Below, piece by piece: positions 36,375-49,900 of a stretch of 64,000 bases of DNA (its first letter is position 1; every line of letters starts with the position of its first letter). The stretch covers positions 9,735,404 through 9,799,403 of the forward strand of contig NC_088103.1 of the NCBI RefSeq assembly GCF_036370855.1, given 5' to 3'. Both the position numbers and the translations under genes were made by a program. The notes beneath the pieces are model-generated. The model worked only from the letters and a program-made list of their open reading frames with translations, had not been told where the DNA came from and made no database searches. Source of the DNA: Dromaius novaehollandiae (lineage: Eukaryota; Chordata; Aves; Casuariiformes; Dromaiidae).

Positions 36375-39300
36375 CCTAACAAACATGAGGTCACTTCAGG
36401 TATGAAACACAGTGTGAAAGGGGTTGTGTTTGTCTCCCTGAGGGCCAGAGAAATCCAGTTTGGGTTGCCCCTCTGATCTCCAACGAGAGCAGGTCATAGC
36501 ATCACGTTTCTGTTGAATTACAGCCTTGGTGAAACCTCACATGCTGTGCTGCAAGGAGACATCCAGCTCCTGCGGAGACTGGGCAAAGATTAGCCGCTCC
36601 AAACCCGCTCCTCCAGTGAGCTGTCCTGCTCAGACTTGATGCTCTGCTTGCATGAGCCCTCATCCCTCTGGAAGGGCAGCCCTCAGGGTGGCAAAAAACA
36701 CTGTGCCCTCCCTTTCAGTTTGTTCACTGGTCTCTCCTCTCCTGCCTTCCCTTTCTCCTCCATTTCCCCCCCACCTCTTTATTTCCCTTCTCATCCTATC
36801 GCCTTGTCCTGTGGGATGTGGCTGCCATCTCTGGTGTCCCACCCAAGGGACTGCTGTGCCAGCACGCTGGGTCCCAGCTGCATTGGGGCTGGGTTTTTAA
36901 ATCCAGCCTCAGGGGAATTTGGCCAAAGTGAGAATCCTGACTAATCGATTTGGGTAGTTGAGCATGGGTGAAGTGAGATGGGTGCCTCGTGTCCCTTGGG
37001 TGACAGCCATCTGCAGAGGGGGGGAAAGCTGGAGGAACTGGCTGCTCCTCACCCTGCCCCCTTCAATCCTGTGCTTTCAGAAAGCCCCACAACAGCTGTG
37101 TTGGGTTTTGTATGTCTCTCAGAGCTGGGAAAGGAGGAAAAGAGACTTTGAATTTCTTTCCTTCACGCAAGAGCCACCCTAATTGTTTTCTGCGATATTT
37201 TTCTGCATTTCTTCTCTCACTCTCTCTTTGAATCAAGGGTTTATCTTCACTTACATATGTACTCAGGGCTACTGCAAGCAGTGTTGTCTAGCAAAACACC
37301 TGGAGTAGGTGCTAAATCTGCTGCTAACCCATTCTCTGCACCTCTGGGAACTCCCTTCCCACGCTCACTGCTGTGGACGCAGCAGCATCTCCCACCTCAT
37401 CCCCATCAGTCAAGCTCCTGCAGATTAATTTCTGAAAGTTTCTTAGAGAAACTTCCTGGATGAGCAGAAAAGATGGAAGAGAGAAAAGTGCACTGGAAAA
37501 GAGATGCTGAGAAATGGAGGTCAGCTAGCCCAAAACGAAGGGAGAAAAGCAAGCAGAGAGAAGGGCTCCTGGAGAGTGTTTGTAAGGAGGAGTTTTGGCA
37601 AGGATTGACCGATATTATTGCATGAGGGGGAACCCAGTCAGAGCTGACCCGGTGCAATACTGCTTTTACGCTTCTACGCAGAGTGAGAACATATGCATGC
37701 AAAAGCTGCATGGAGGGATCAGACCAGAGAGTGCGTCTCACCCGCTGCCCTGTCTCGAGAGCATCCTGACGTGGGTGCCGAAGGAAGGCATGTGAGAAAC
37801 GAGCCAGTTAGTGCCCAGAGCCCAGCTAGCAGCCACGGCTGGATTGGCCCTGCTGTGGTTTTTCAATTAAATGTCTGAAAACATTACCTGACTCTGCCTC
37901 TCCTGTCAAACCTGCATTTAAATGCTGTCCTAGCACAGCCAATGCTTCTAGAGGCTGACGGGTGCAGGTGAGGAGCTGCTCAGAAGGCATTGGCACGGCA
38001 CCCCCCGAACGCTGCTGTTCGTGCACTGGAGGGTTATACCCGTCCTGTGCCTGGATGCCCAGGCTCCCTGTGTGCACCTGCCTCCCCGTGTGCTCATCTC
38101 CACTGCATCTCTGCTGGCCGGTTTTAGTGCCGTGGCCACTGGCGGTGCATCCAGCCTAAAAATAAAAAGACAGATTGTCCACTTCAGCTGTAATTACCGA
38201 CTGAAAAGACCCAGTGGGAAGAAGAAGGGGCAGGCGATGTGGAAAGGAAAAGAGAGAAAGGTGAAAAGAAAGAAAGAAACGCATCCTAGAAGAGGATATC
38301 AATCATCCAGGCTGCTCTCTTGGGAAGGTCCCTCTCTGGTCCCCAGGAGGGATAATGACAAGTGCAGAGTATTGCCTGGGGTGTGTCGAGGAAGACCATG
38401 GGCTTGAGAGATGGTGGAAGAAGGAAACATGCTGCCTCGGGTAGCCTGCTTAGAGGGAGGAATTTGTTCTTGCCAGGAACCAGGACTAAATTACTTGTTT
38501 GGGGAAAGGGAGTGAGAAAGTGTGCTTTTGTCTGTGCACTGCTTCTGGGGAGGTAGGTCCATGCTGTGCCTCTTGCCCTGGACCAGGAGGAAGAATAAAA
38601 TTCATTCTTCCCTCGGCCTTCCTTGCTGATTCTCTCTTTCTGCCTTTTCCTCTCCCTGTCACTCCCCCTCTGTGCTGTTCCCTCTTGCTCATATGCTCTG
38701 TCCGGTTTTATGCGCTCTTCAAAGTCTCATGACAGCATGTTGCTGGAGTCTAATCAAGATCAACTTACAAGGCTTGAATTTTATCTCGCATGCAGTGGCC
38801 AGAAGCAACTCCACCAAAGTTGGTGGATTTAGCTGGATTTGAAAATATTGGAAGACAAGAATTGCATCTCCTCAGGCAAGGGCCTCTTGGGGAAAGCCTG
38901 GCCAGCCCTTTCCCCAGAATACATGGGGAATGCCACTTCCAGGAGGAGTTTTATTTTGGCTTCTTAGTCCCCACCACCAAGAGATGGGTCTGGCTTGCCA
39001 GTGTCTCCATTTCTCTGGAGTCTTTAAGCATCATGTTGCCTGCTCAGGTGGGTCCTATTTGTAGAGCTCTAGTTTGGCTTTTATTTATTTGGTTATTTTT
39101 TATTAAGTAGTGTGTCTGCCTCCCTGATTCGAAAAGTTGATGCTCTTTGACCGGATTGAGTGAGAAGGACCTGCAGAGCTGGTTTTGCTAGCAGCGGTTA
39201 TCCCTTGCTTCCCTCTCGTCCCCCGGTGCGCGATGATGAATCCTGGGTGTCAGATGTGGCGTGTGATAAATTAGCTGGGGAAGCAGCAAGCGGTTAGGGT

Positions 39301-42300
39301 GACATTCCCAGAGTCGCTGACATTTCTCAGCACCGCGGAAATGCCTGCAGCACGTCGGGGGCGAGGGGAGGTCTGAGGCGCTTGCACTGCGCCGTGCAGC
39401 TCCTCAGAGCCCTCTGTGCCTCTGATGCCAGGAGAAGTTTGTACGACCCGAGGGAGAAAAGGCACCAGGGCTGGCGGGTGGGTTTGCAGCCAGAAAAACA
39501 GAAATAACGAACCAGCCGGTGCTTCCAGCTCCAGGAGGGATGGGAAGTTTGCTCTGTCCTCCTCTGCGGCTTGAGGGGTTGCACTGGGGTGGGAACAGCC
39601 ACCTTAATGGTGAAGGGGCACGTCGATGCCTTCCCCACCGCTCCCCGTGCCTTCCTGTCCTCCAGCGCCTAGCAAGGCTTGAAAGACCGCGTACGAGTCA
39701 TTCCCTCCGAGCTGGGCGAGGTGCTACAGCTGGATGGAGACAGCATGACAGATGGAGAGGCACATATGTACCCAGAGCCTATAGCAGAGGCAAGGGCTGC
39801 ATGCGCTGCCTCTCTTTAAAATGCCAGCAATGTCCTGTCATTATCAGCTAATGCCCTCTAATGGGTCCATTAAACAGCTCTGCCTTTGCCTTGGCTTCTG
39901 ATTCCCCCTCCCCTACTCGTAACCAGGCGGCATTACCTGCTTCAGAAGATACGATTACACTACTTAATTCTTTCTAAATGACAGCGCTGAGCCAGCAGTA
40001 GCGAGCCGCTCACCCTTACTTGGCTAAGCAAGACCCCGGGAAGCTGGACAGGAGGCGGTGGTGGAGGAGGGAGACCCGTTTCTCACTCCCTGCTCTCGCT
40101 CCGAGCTTTTCCTTCCACTGCAGGCATAAGGGATGCTGCAGAGAGAAACACGGCCATGGCAGGGAGGTGAAGCGGCTGTGCCGGCACCGCGTCCTCCATC
40201 TGGTATTGCGTTTGCTGTGTCCCTGCTTGCAGAGGGGCTGCAGCAGCGGCACGGAGGGCACCCACCTGAAATAACAGCAAATAGTTTTCTTAAAACATTA
40301 AGTTGCTTTAAACAGTGTGCAGCCACTGGGTCTCCAGGGTGAAGGGCTTCTGTATCACTGCAGTCCACCTTCCTCCATCTCCACTACCATTTTCCATCCC
40401 CTGGCTCCTTTGCCTTCTCCCTACCTAGCCACCCAGGTCAACTATTACCAGCCTGCTGTGGATGGCAAGGCTTTCTGCCCCTCCAGACACATCAGCCCAC
40501 ATCTTTGCTCATTGCTGGGCAAAATCCTCCTGGAAACCCAGACTGAAGCCCACTGCAAGCCGCTGTGTGCATCTCTGCCCATCAGCGTTTCTCGCTAAGC
40601 CTCCAGCGTCTCCGAGCCTAGATGAGGAGCTGAGGTTAAGGGAAAGAAAGAGCAATCGAGAGTAACAATATGACGCTGCCTAACTTAGGGCACGCTGTGT
40701 AACTGTCTGTTAAAATGCTAGAGAAACAGGGACTGGAGTGACTCAAAATCGACTGCATTTCTCTCTGTACTTGGCTGGCTTTTGCTGGAGTTGGGGGAAA
40801 ATTTTAATAGCAGTGACTATTGATAATATGTCACTGGGAATTTGCTTAGTACTTCACAGCACAAGTGCTAAAAATACAAGGCCGTACTCCCCAGAGTGTT
40901 TGAAAATGTAGAAAGCAAGCAGACTCGGAGAAGCAGTAAGGTCATGGAGAGACGTGGAGACCCCCCCAAGAGGCCCAGCCAGAGGAGAAGGCTGCCGGGA
41001 AAGGGCCTGTGCAAGGCCCCTGGGGACCGAGAGGAGGTGAGGAGGAAGTGCTCATAGAGAAGGAAATGTAGGTCTGGTCCAAGCTCAGGGGCTGCATGAA
41101 AAAGCTGACAGAGCGTTGAGGTTTGGAGAGCCCCCACCGCCTTGCTGCATGACCTTGGGTCACTATCGGACACCCTACTTTCCCCGAAGAGCTCTGGGGA
41201 GCTCTTAGAGATCAGCGTGTGGAAACCAGGGTGATATTAATTGTGGTTATTTGGATGAAACCAAAAGGAAGATAACAGACAAGCAAAGTGACCGGCTCCA
41301 GAGAGACAGTGAAACGTGTGCACTGTTCCGTGTCCTGTTGCAGGAGGGTATTTGTAGCATAAGGCAATGACAGAAATAGCCTTTAAGACAATATAGCCCA
41401 TTCTACGAACTTACTAAGCATTTTACTTTCAGTTTTATGTGTCAGTTTTATTCCTAATGACCTCTGATATGGCAAGCAGGCCTTCATCTTCTCGTTTTTG
41501 TGCTAGGCTGTACACTTCTTGAGAGGTTTTTTTTCCCCCTATGTTGCACTGTTATAATGTCATGCTGAGCTGCTAAACCCAGCTGCAGTTTTGACAGATG
41601 ATGTACTAGTTCCCTCTGCTTTGGATTTGACATTTTCATGAGCACTAAACACACACGCTTACAAATTTTGAGAGGAAGAGAATCCCCGCTCTCTCCTGGT
41701 GTTTTGGTTTAGCTTCATTTTGGAGTTGATGAAAGATGCCAGATTAATGGCCCTTGAAACTGAAACCCACTTTTTACCCATAGAGCAAGCGCGGGGAGGG
41801 AAGCCACAATGTTGTAGGCTGCTATCCGCTGCTCCTGCAGCAAGGCTCAGCCCAGTGGTAGTTTTGTCCCTGGAATCGGCACACCGCGGTTTCCGCCTCG
41901 GCTGGGATGACGATACCAGTTGGAACGTGTTATCCGTTCCATTAGCCGCTCCGCCGGTCTCCGGTTGCTGCATGACTCTGAATTCAGCACATAAACTCTA
42001 AATATTTTAGAGCCATGTTGCTAGACACAGTATTTCCTTCATTCTTTGCAACCAAAGCGGTGGTGCGCAATCGGTTTGGGAGCGAGACGATGCTCTGGCG
42101 GATGGGCAGGGAGGGTAATTCCCAGAAGCGAATCTGTACTTTAAAACCAGGCCCCTTGGAGAGAAAGGACAGGGAAGAAGATGGGAAGAAATCTTTGAAA
42201 ACCATCAACCAGTGCTGGTATTCTGGGCGCTTTCATGTTGCAGCAGAAGAAGCCAAGGGGATTTTTTTCCTTCTACATTAATGGAAGCAGGATCAGGCTA

Positions 42301-44799
42301 TTTATCTTTGATGAAATGCCAAGAAAAGGTTGATTGTGTTTAGAAAAAGTAAAAAGATATAATAAATAGTGCTTCCTGCTCCCTTTGTCTCCTGCTCGAG
42401 ACAGGAAGAGGATTGAGAGTGAGGAGACTAGGTTTGATAACTGGCCCCACTCAGGGTCTGTGTACGTATTTTTAGTGATGTAACTAATGTGACTCCACCA
42501 CCAGCCGCAGCAACAGGAAGAACCTCAGTCTAAAGAAGGCATTGAGGTCTACTGACACTTCTACCACCTGAAGAGCTAACTAACCTTGCACTGGGACATT
42601 GCAAAACAGGGCTCATCATAGGCAGATCATAGAAGTCCCATTTCCATAGGATTGCTCCTAATAATGCAGGAGGAAGTGCCATGGGTCAGCTGTCATACAA
42701 GCAAAAGAAAACTCTAATTCAAGGATGATGGGGCTCACTTAACCTTGGGAAGCCAATTGCTGGAGAAGATCTTCAAGCTCAAACCAAGACAGATAGGAGC
42801 TCCATTCTGCTATTTCTCATATGAAAGCACCATGAAGAGAGGTTAGTAATGGTTTGCTGTGCCATCAACTGTCAAATCAAGGACAGCTGAAGGAAAAAGA
42901 ATGACCTCAACACACTCAGAGGAAATCCATTTGACTCCGTATTAAGCACCCTCCCGATTCCCGTCTAATGAAGTGCTCTCGCTGATGCTATTACTGATGG
43001 AGCTGAACTAGCATGAGAAATTTGAGTTTGGTGTAGAAACCGTAAAGTTGCCCACAAAAGACACTGAGAAGCTGCAGATTAAAACAGGTTTGACTGCACA
43101 CCACTGGGTCTCACGTGAAGACTTGGTCAAATCTGCTCCCCTGCTGCATCTGGTTGCATAGCGTTGGGGCCTCAGCTGATGAGGACAAGGAGCTGTTTCA
43201 GTCCTCCATTCACATCTCGCGTAGCATTGGTCTTCGTAAATGTTTTGCCCAGTGTGGAAGCTGGGGGCTGTAACCTTTCTTGCTGTTTTCTCCTTTACAT
43301 GCATCCAAAGCGCTGTTACCCATTTACTGCACACATCACATTGAGGCTTTCACCCTGACATAGATATTGTTCCCGTATTGATTGGGAACCTGTAAAGTGT
43401 GTGTCAAATTATTGCTCCTCTCTCAAACGCTCATGCCCTTTTGTTCTGTCCCTCCTCTCTCTCCTCCCTTGCTCTTTCTGCTAGACTTTTCCAGTTAGAA
43501 TTGTCCAGAAAGAGCGTGTTTGCATTTCTATACAGAAAATTACTTTTCATCAATCTCTTTCCTCATTTTCTTTTTATTAAAACCCAAACTGGTAAAAAGA
43601 AAACCTTTTTTTTTTTTCAGGGAAAGCAAATGCTTTCTGGCTTTTAATCTGAACAGCAGAGGAAAGGGGATTTTAGTGTTTTTGTGGCCCACTTTCAGCC
43701 TGTCACAGTTACACTTAATTACCGTACTACTTTGCCTGAGTTTAGGCTGCAAGCCGCTTAGGCCAGGACTGCTTCTCGCTGTACACAGACAGACCTCCAT
43801 GGACTAGGGACGTAAAGAAACAAAAAAATAAATACCAGTGTCAGCCTCACAGTGAGAAGCGGTCATGGGTTTTGTGTCAGATTTGGGCACTTGCTGAACA
43901 GAATAGTATTTTTTACCACAAGGTGCAGGGATATTTGCCTGCCCGCTCACCACCTCAGCGGGAAGATGGGGGGATCATTCATTCATTAATGTTTTGCTCT
44001 GCAGATTGAGAGGGCTATGTAAATGTGAAGTGTCATCACTGTTGTTATTATCAGATAGCCAGAGTGACCTTTGGCTTGCGTTGCAATGTCCCAGGGAGAA
44101 GGCTTGCGCGGGAAACACTGGTCCTGGGGCATTGCAATGGGCAAGAAGTGCACGAAGGGCCTGCGAATTGGGCTGTCTTTCCTCTTTCTTGCCACAGAAA
44201 TTAGTAGCACCTGAGAAATAAAAGGGAAACAAATTGACAGGCTCATTTTGGCCATCCTCAGCAGCTTGCCCTGAGCATGAAGTCCATCTCCACGGCTTGG
44301 ATCCTCAGCAGCTGCATCTGCTGGGGTGGCCAGGGGCACGGCCAAGCGCTTTGGCCGAGCGGAAGGGCAGGGCGTGGGTTAAAATGACAGAGCAGGGCAG
44401 GCTGACCTGCTCTTTTGTGGCAGGAGCTGAACCCACATCCCCAGGGCTGGGGGTGTGTTGGCCCCCAGCGCTGTGCATCAGCACTGCAAGGAAATGTTCG
44501 GCTTAGCGGAAGGGAAGCAAACGTCCATGAATACAGCAGCTGTCATTGCTGCTGCCAGGGAGCAATCTCACTGAATTCGGTCGCAAATTAGAAAGAGCAC
44601 AGCAAAACAAAAGGGGCAGATTTTTGTCCCGCATCACGCTCGTGTTTTCTCAGGGCCCTCTTCATCTCAATAGTGTCTGCTCCACTGAGAAGAGCTGGCT
44701 GGTGATGGTGACACATGCCATCCTGCTCTGTGGGAAAAGAACATCTTAATTAATTTCAGGGCTGAATGGGTGGCCAAATGCCTCCGCTGGAGCAACAAC
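36375..44799. other. Non-coding stretch
   Basis: No exon or known repeat is recognised with confidence. It includes a purine-rich stretch near 38217-38281 and pyrimidine-rich DNA near 38627-38690. A GC- and CpG-richer zone runs from about 39200 to 40260. A patch at 43743-43790 (CTGCAAGCCGCTTAGGCCAGGACTG) resembles the old LINE tail seen at 45887 but is too weak to annotate. No frame longer than about 130 codons shows a domain. Confidence 0.45.
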
Positions 44800-45130
44800 A
44801 CGTGGGCGCCCCTACGTTGCCTCCACGCTGAGCCAGTCGGCAGCTTGCGGCAAAACTGTGCTTTTTATTTCGAGCCGCGCTGCAGAGGTGGAGGAGCAGG
44901 AACCCATGCAGGCAGGTGGGCTGAGATCAGCGCGGCAAGGACACGGGCCCTCGTTCCCACCCAGAGGTCCCGCTTGCTGCAGCGACCCTGTGCAAGGAGA
45001 AGGTACAGAGGGACAACCTCAGCTGCTCACGTGCACCCGCGGGAGCGCTCGAGACCGCCCATGCCCAGTGCACCCCGCCAGGCACCGCAGGCAGGAGAGC
45101 CAGAGGAGACGGTCTCGGACGTGGCAGCCA
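44800..45130. promoter_or_regulatory. CpG-rich island
   Basis: About 27 CpG dinucleotides by hand count in roughly 330 bases of GC-rich DNA, against a CpG-poor background on both sides. Examples are GAGCCGCGCTGC, CAGCGCGGC and CACCCGCGGGAGCGCTCGAG. Vertebrate CpG islands of this size often mark promoters. A 145-codon plus frame (44770-45207) crosses it but is Arg/Ala/Pro-rich as expected from GC content and is probably non-coding. Confidence 0.4.
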
Positions 45131-45886
45131 CACATCAGGCAAGAAGCACGGGGTGTGGATGGGTAACTGCTCTACAGATGAGGCCTCCTTTTTTTGAGCA
45201 CTTGTGATCTGGGGAGGACACATTTGTGTGGGAGATCTGAACAGAAGTGGTAACAGATGCATGGTGTAATAAAATGTGAAGCCCACTGTTGTGCTTTCAG
45301 GGAGAGAACAGAGAGGACCAAAACTGCCGGCATCGGAGATAAACACATGCAGAACTGGGGAATGGTAATATTTAATGGTGCACTAATCACATGCTTATTT
45401 CTCAGGTACGTTACCTCTAGCACTGAACTAAATATATTTACCTTTTCTTCAAAAAAATGTACAGCAGCCCAACAACAACAACAGTTTGGCCTGCTGCCCC
45501 TCCATTAGGAAAATATTCCACCAGCAGTCCTCTTTCCTGCGTCGATCCTGATCTCCTTGTCTTGGTGTCCCAGTGCCTGAGCTTGTTGTATCTTTTAGCA
45601 GTGGATGTTATTCCTGCACTCATGTGGCAGAAGTGTCAGCTTCTACCAGCTAGTGGCAAAGTTTTCAAAGTAGGACTTTCAGTCTTCCTTCCCAAAAGGC
45701 CCCTTATGCTTGGGGAAAGCTCTCGGTCAACACTTCCAAAGCCACTTCCCTACACGCCTCCAAACGCCTCCTTTCACTGCGGTGCCTGACACCCGGTGCT
45801 TAAGGCGTTGATGTGATGGGACAACTATGGCTCAGATAGGCCGCAGCTCCTATTCTTCCCTGGCTATCAGTGTCTGTCTGGTTGCT
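45131..45886. other. Non-coding stretch
   Basis: Nothing recognised apart from a short CAA repeat at 45470-45484. Short frames on both strands look like chance. Confidence 0.5.
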
Positions 45887-46008
45887 CTTCTCTTACACAT
45901 CCATTGTGAGACCCTTTTGTTCTGCACTAATACACCACCAAGTACAATAGGACCTGTGAATAGGCCTTTTAGGCAGTGCATTAATACCCCAAATAAAAAA
46001 GAAGAAAT
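45887..46008 (+). repeat. Ancient LINE 3' tail (L3/CR1 class)
   Basis: The order TTCTCTTACACATCCATTGTGAG, then CTGCACTAATACACCACCAAGTACAATAGGACC, then TTTTAGGCAGTGCATTAATACCCCAAATAAA parallels the closing segment of an old amniote LINE tail (an 'attgtaagctcttt... gtacagcgcctagcacaatgggg... gcaatacaaataa' type ending). It is strongly diverged, hence old. Class assignment is from memory of the family wording. Confidence 0.45.
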
Positions 46009-46812
46009 GTCCCTAAATGGAATGGCTCTTTCAAAGAGGTATTACATTTAATCATTTTTAAATTCGTGTGAGGCAACTTGGAATTACCCACAAAGGACGC
46101 TATATAAAGCCAGATTGTATTGCATTTAATACCAATGCTTTTAGCCCTCTCTTTCCTTATTTTCTTGTACTTAGATAGGTTTTCCTTTAGAGAACTTTAT
46201 TTTTCTTTCCAAGTGTCTCTGCTGGCTCAGAAGTGACTCAGTACTTGATCAATACCTCTAGTGGCTGTTGGTACAGGCACTGATGGGAAGCTGGGAGAGA
46301 ATTATTCAAGTGAAAGCTTGAAGAGAAAAATCAGTCAGGGTAAGGTCCATTAGTTTGCTTGTTTTAAATCTTCATTGTTTTCAGAAATGGAGAAAAAACA
46401 GAGACACCTCCAGAAAACAGTCTGTATCACATCGTGAGTGCTGGAAGAGCTTTCGGATTTCTCATCACGGCAACGATTTTCTGCCCTGAATTCCCGGCCC
46501 TCTACAAGGCAACAAATCAGCTTCGTTTCCCCAGAGGTCTCAACCCACGATGTCTTGTAGGTGGAAAGGGAAGCGTGGTGGCATTGCACCGGTGTGGGAG
46601 GGCAGCGGGCAGGGTGGTGGCCCTTCTTCGCCCTCCTGCCGCGCACCCATGGTGTCAGCTGAAGCTGCATGGTCTTTAAAGCAAACTGCATGCCCTCTGC
46701 GCTGGTACCATCACCTGGAGGATCACTCATTGCTATTTTAATTGACATAGCAAACAGCAACTTCTGGACAAGCAAAAATCGATGGCTAGCCTGTATTCTG
46801 GTAGGGAGCCAG

Positions 46813-46915
46813 AGGAGCCAGGGCTGGAAGGGACCCTGAGAAACCATTTACCCTGTCCACAGTTCTCCAGAGAGGATCAGCTGGGCCTAAATCAGACCTG
46901 ACAGCGGTGAAGTTA
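46813..46915 (-). mobile_element. CR1 3'-end fragment
   Basis: GAGCCAGGGCTGGAAGGGACCCTGAGAAACC, then AGAGAGGATCAGCTGGGCCTAAATCAGACCTGACAG, is the reverse complement of a CR1 3' terminus of the 'agttgatcctgc... gaccctc... aaggtcccttccagccc' type. No coding part remains. The insertion is old and truncated to the tail. Confidence 0.65.
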
Positions 46916-49900
46916 TTGACACCGTTAGGCTCTCTGTCACCGAACACCGCAATGGCGCTCTGCAGAAATGCAGCCTAGCTCCTCGCTCGCATCCCGAAGG
47001 GGTTTCTTTCTGAGCATGGTGCTACGCATGGGTACAGGTGTGCCTCTGGCATGGGAGTTACATGCCAGTGATACTGCAGTCGCGCGTTTTTGGCAATGGC
47101 TGATGAACTCAAGTAACTGAAAGATTTTGGAGAATGCCAGAAATATTTAAGTACTCACTGGGGGAAGCCAGGTGTTTTTAACAACACAGCACGTTGCCAA
47201 TAGCAAAGGAGCACCTTGCAGTGGGGAAAAGACCGTAAGAACCCAAGAAGGGCCTCTCTGGTTCAGGCAGAGAGTGCATCTACACACACTGCAGAGGCTG
47301 TCCTGACCTCCAACTGTTTTCCTTTCTGGGGAATTCCTGAGTCTGAAGTGATTTGTCTGCTTATTAACACCGAACAGATTTTCTTCCCTGTCTTTGCTTC
47401 ATCTCCCTGTGAGCCTACATAAACATCTTCCTTCCAAAGTTATTAAAGGCAGAGAGCAAAGGTATTTAAGCTTGCAGATGAACACACAGAGTCTCACTCA
47501 GCCCTGCTGATGGCAAGAGCATCCAAAAGGGGAACGTAGACCTGAGGGCTCCCCAGCCCTTTAGGAATCCCCTAGAGCTCCTTCAAGCTCACCTCAGGCC
47601 CTTTGGCTACATCTGAAAGCGGTGAATGCAGCGCTCCCCAGGCTATTCTCCAGCCCTGAGGCTGTCTGCCACAGACCAGCCCGTGTTCACTGTGTTGAAC
47701 TTTCTTCCCTTGGAAAATGGTGTGGGCACATCCAGCCTTCCCGCGGGGAATGGCTCCAAGTCTATGCCGTGCTCGAGAGAGCCAAAACCAGGCCAGGAGC
47801 TGTCCCAACAAATCCACAGTCAAGCAGTCGCTGTCTTTACCCTGGCACTGTTCAACTTGCCAGTGTAGTTGTAGGCCTGGGGTACATGGAAAAAGTGCTT
47901 CTTTCCTTCTGGGACTGAGCTAGGTCATACCATACCATAGACCTTGTGCTGCCCTTCTCATGGGAGGCTTCGCTGCTGAAACCTTCCCCGGAGAGTTTCT
48001 GCTCCAGCAGAGCATCCTGACCTCGCAGCACTCAAGGTACTTGCACAAAAACCTGCATTAATTCTCTGTCTGGCTTTGAGCAGCAGAAGAGCAGCTCCTT
48101 AGCACCCAGCCGACGTCTCTGCTTGGGGAACAGCCCTTACAGGCAACACTTTCTTCTTAAGAGTTTTGAGTTTCTTCCTGCTCATTTCAGCCATGTGAGA
48201 TGGATGCGGCGCTGCACACTGCACGTGCCGTCCGTCTTTCCGACAAGATGCTAGAAAGACTTCCAGGAAGGTGCAGACTGAGTGAGTTACCCTGGAAGGG
48301 CTTCCTTCCTTGAAGGGGAGGTCTCAATGGGGAGATGGCAACCCGTGTCCCTCATCCGTCTCTGTGCACTCAGAGGTGACGATTTTACTCGGGCACAAAG
48401 GTGCGGGGCCGTGCGTTAGGGAGCCCCTAGTTAAAGCATTTGTGACACATCACCGCGCTGGCCTGTGGAAATGCGACTGTCACCCAGAGGCTAAACACAA
48501 CACTGAAAAACCTGACAGCCTAGGTGAAACCAGCCACAAGTGACTTCTCCGTTTCTCCTCCTGAGTGAAGATAAATGTCATAAGAGATCAGCCATCATGG
48601 CTTATACAACGCGCATTTTTCTGTCCCCAGTGCTGAACCGAAACCGATTTTGATGAAGGGATGAAGAATGCAAAGCACGGGGTGTACGAGGAGAGGGGGA
48701 GACCTGGAATCCCGTTAAACTTTTAATGTCCCTTGAGTAGGTCTGTCAGCACCAATATAAACACATGTGCATAAAACTGGGGAAAACAAGGCATGGAAAT
48801 GCCTGAACGCTGAAGAGGCAGCCAAAGCAGATAGCTAGATGGCTGTCTGTATGTGTATATATAAATTTTTGTGTTTGTTTTGTGGCTTTACATGTGGGTA
48901 TGAGTACAGGGAACAGGTTTCCAATGGCGGAAGGCCCATTTTCTTTCCTTTTGCTCTCTCTGTGAAACCCACGTACCCTTCTTATTATGGGCACAAATGT
49001 GCCATCTCTGCTTTCTAAAAACAAACCAACCAACCAAAAACCAGCCCAGCGGCTCGCGAGCAAGGTGGCAGTAAGAAAGCGGTGGACTGGAAAGGGTTAG
49101 ATAAGGGGAGGAGACACAGTGTGCAACTGCGGTTCCCTGTCAGCTTTCAGCTAGTTTAAACTTAATGGTGAGTAACAATTACTGTAAAACCAGTTAATTT
49201 CACATTGCTGTCGTTTCACACTGCAAAGGCCAAGAAAATGTTTTCCCCCCGCTCTCGCTTTAGCGCAGGAGCCTGTGCTGCGCTGCGCAGAAGAGCAGGG
49301 CTGAGCAGGGAACGGGATATTCATCCCAAGAGGCAGGTGCGCTCGCCATGAGCCAGGTTCTGATTTGAGTGATTTCCCCCCGAGTTTTGACTGGAGATGA
49401 AATTATCGGTTGCCTCTTCACTGAAGCCACCGGTGACTGCTGCTTGGCCTTGCTCGGCAGGTCGGAGGAAGCGCCTGGCGGAGTCCGGAGAGCCTCACGT
49501 GGCTGGCTTTGTCAAGCTGAGCTCTGCATGGTTGTCACTCAGGAGGGCAAATCAGCAGGCTTTGCTTCCTGCAAATTCACTTGGTAGTCCAAACGATTCG
49601 AGCACCTCCTGTAAGTACGTTTCTGCCTCGTGGACACGTAGGTGGCCTGTTTGCAGTGCCTTTGAGTTTGCAATGTTTGTTTCTTTATAGGGCACGTCTA
49701 TAGTGGGTGCTTTATTTAACACCAATATTTCTGGTGTTGGGTCTTCGTTGCTCAGTATTAGGTATTTTTCAAGCATGAGGTCCTGGAGCTAGGCAATTTC
49801 TGGAGAAATTCAGCTTTCACTTAAAGCAAAAAGCAAGTTTCCAGGCCCTGGATTCTTTGAGTCATAGTCGTTACAGCCACCTGTCTCACACCCTGCTGCA

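Noticed and set aside
43743..43790. Possible ancient LINE tail
   Set aside because: Too short and too diverged to distinguish from chance.
46350..46847. 165-codon minus-strand frame
   Set aside because: Its first codons run into a CR1 tail on the same strand, and no domain is recognisable.
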